Assembly: GCF_036199905.1 (NCBI RefSeq)
Contig: NZ_CP108109.1
Location: 4,263,501 to 4,327,500 of the forward strand
From: Streptomyces sp. NBC_00223
Lineage (GTDB): Bacteria > Actinomycetota > Actinomycetes > Streptomycetales > Streptomycetaceae
Direction of reading: 5' to 3'
DNA: 64,000 nt
Shown here: positions 63,897 through 64,000 of the stretch, piece by piece
Layout of the letters: every line of letters starts with the position of its first letter
Numbering within the stretch: position 1 is the first letter of the stretch
The notes under the pieces: model-generated
Told to the model about the DNA's origin: nothing
The model's database searches: none
The model's input: only the letters and a program-made list of their open reading frames with translations
Made by a program: the position numbers and the translations under genes

Positions 63897-64000
63897 GCCG
63901 AAATCTGGGGGCGCGGAGTTGGGCGGTGTGGGCGCCGGCGGGCGGACGCGTTCGCTGGCGCGGAAGACCCCCACCACGTTGGGAACGCGTGTTGGGGTCT
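63897..64000. other. Right edge, no supported gene
   Basis: About 100 bases after the last repeat. The minus strand is open (PPNSAPPDFGKPI and more) and could be the end of a gene outside the window, but nothing supports it. Confidence 0.3.

Noticed and set aside
63660..63977. Minus-strand gene running in from the right edge
   Set aside because: Most of the frame lies over CRISPR repeats and the remaining 35 codons show no recognisable pattern.

Overview
The window reads as a chromosomal stretch of a Streptomyces or close relative: very high G+C, GTG starts preceded by GGAGG-like sites, many ATGA/GTGA-coupled starts, secreted proteins with long Ala-rich signal peptides, an SPW-repeat membrane protein, an LAxTG wall-anchored protein and DasR-type operators in front of a chitinase. 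This is inference from gene style; no rRNA or tRNA was recognised.

Layout. 1-13.3 kb is ordinary chromosome: aldo/keto reductase end, PemK/MazF-like protein, an ArsB/NhaD-type transporter behind a structured leader with an 18-codon leader peptide, a MarR regulator, an mIHF-like small protein, a TerD-vWA stress protein, a Zur-type pair of zinc-free ribosomal proteins (L33, L31), a secreted protein, a glutamine amidotransferase, an M24 peptidase, a zinc-ribbon protein and an SPW protein, then about 0.85 kb of complex GC-rich repeats. 13.6-26.7 kb holds an ABC-ATPase/SpoIIE-phosphatase/HATPase fusion and a secretome block: a TTA-containing exported protein, a GH18 chitinase with two dre-like sites, a secreted unknown and two divergent S53 (sedolisin) peptidases. 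An intact IS30-family element sits at 26.8-28.3 kb, followed by an FAD oxidoreductase and several membrane or secreted proteins, a flavoprotein, an LAxTG surface protein and an ADP-ribosylglycohydrolase.

From 35.5 kb to the right edge the window is a type I-E CRISPR-Cas region. The cas operon (39.3-48.7 kb) is complete and translationally coupled: a cas3-cas8e fusion, then cse2, cas7e, cas5e, cas6e, cas1e and cas2e. Five repeat arrays with the same 29-nt repeat family lie at 35.6, 38.2, 49.6, 61.7 and 63.4 kb (5, 8, 2, 3 and 9 repeats). Each is preceded on its left by a copy of the same leader; a sixth leader at 54.7-54.8 kb has lost its array to an IS5-like fragment, and single stranded repeats lie at 53.5, 55.2 and 57.7 kb. 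Between arrays is accessory material: an HTH/zinc-finger protein, a DUF4157 (eCIS-type) protein, an NADP oxidoreductase, DUF4241, an orphan Imm53, DHFR-like and Nudix proteins, an FN3 secreted gene broken by an amber codon, and remnants of ubiX, IS5, IS630 and IS110. A PIMT-like methyltransferase directly follows the 61.7-kb array, whose last repeat abuts the 3' half of a small gene overlapping the methyltransferase start.

Working together: Cas6e should process transcripts from all five arrays, the Cas8e-Cse2-Cas7-Cas5-Cas6 complex carries Cas3 on the same polypeptide as Cas8e, and Cas1-Cas2 can extend any array with a working leader. Three phased GATCAA repeats over the putative cas promoter suggest a dedicated regulator.
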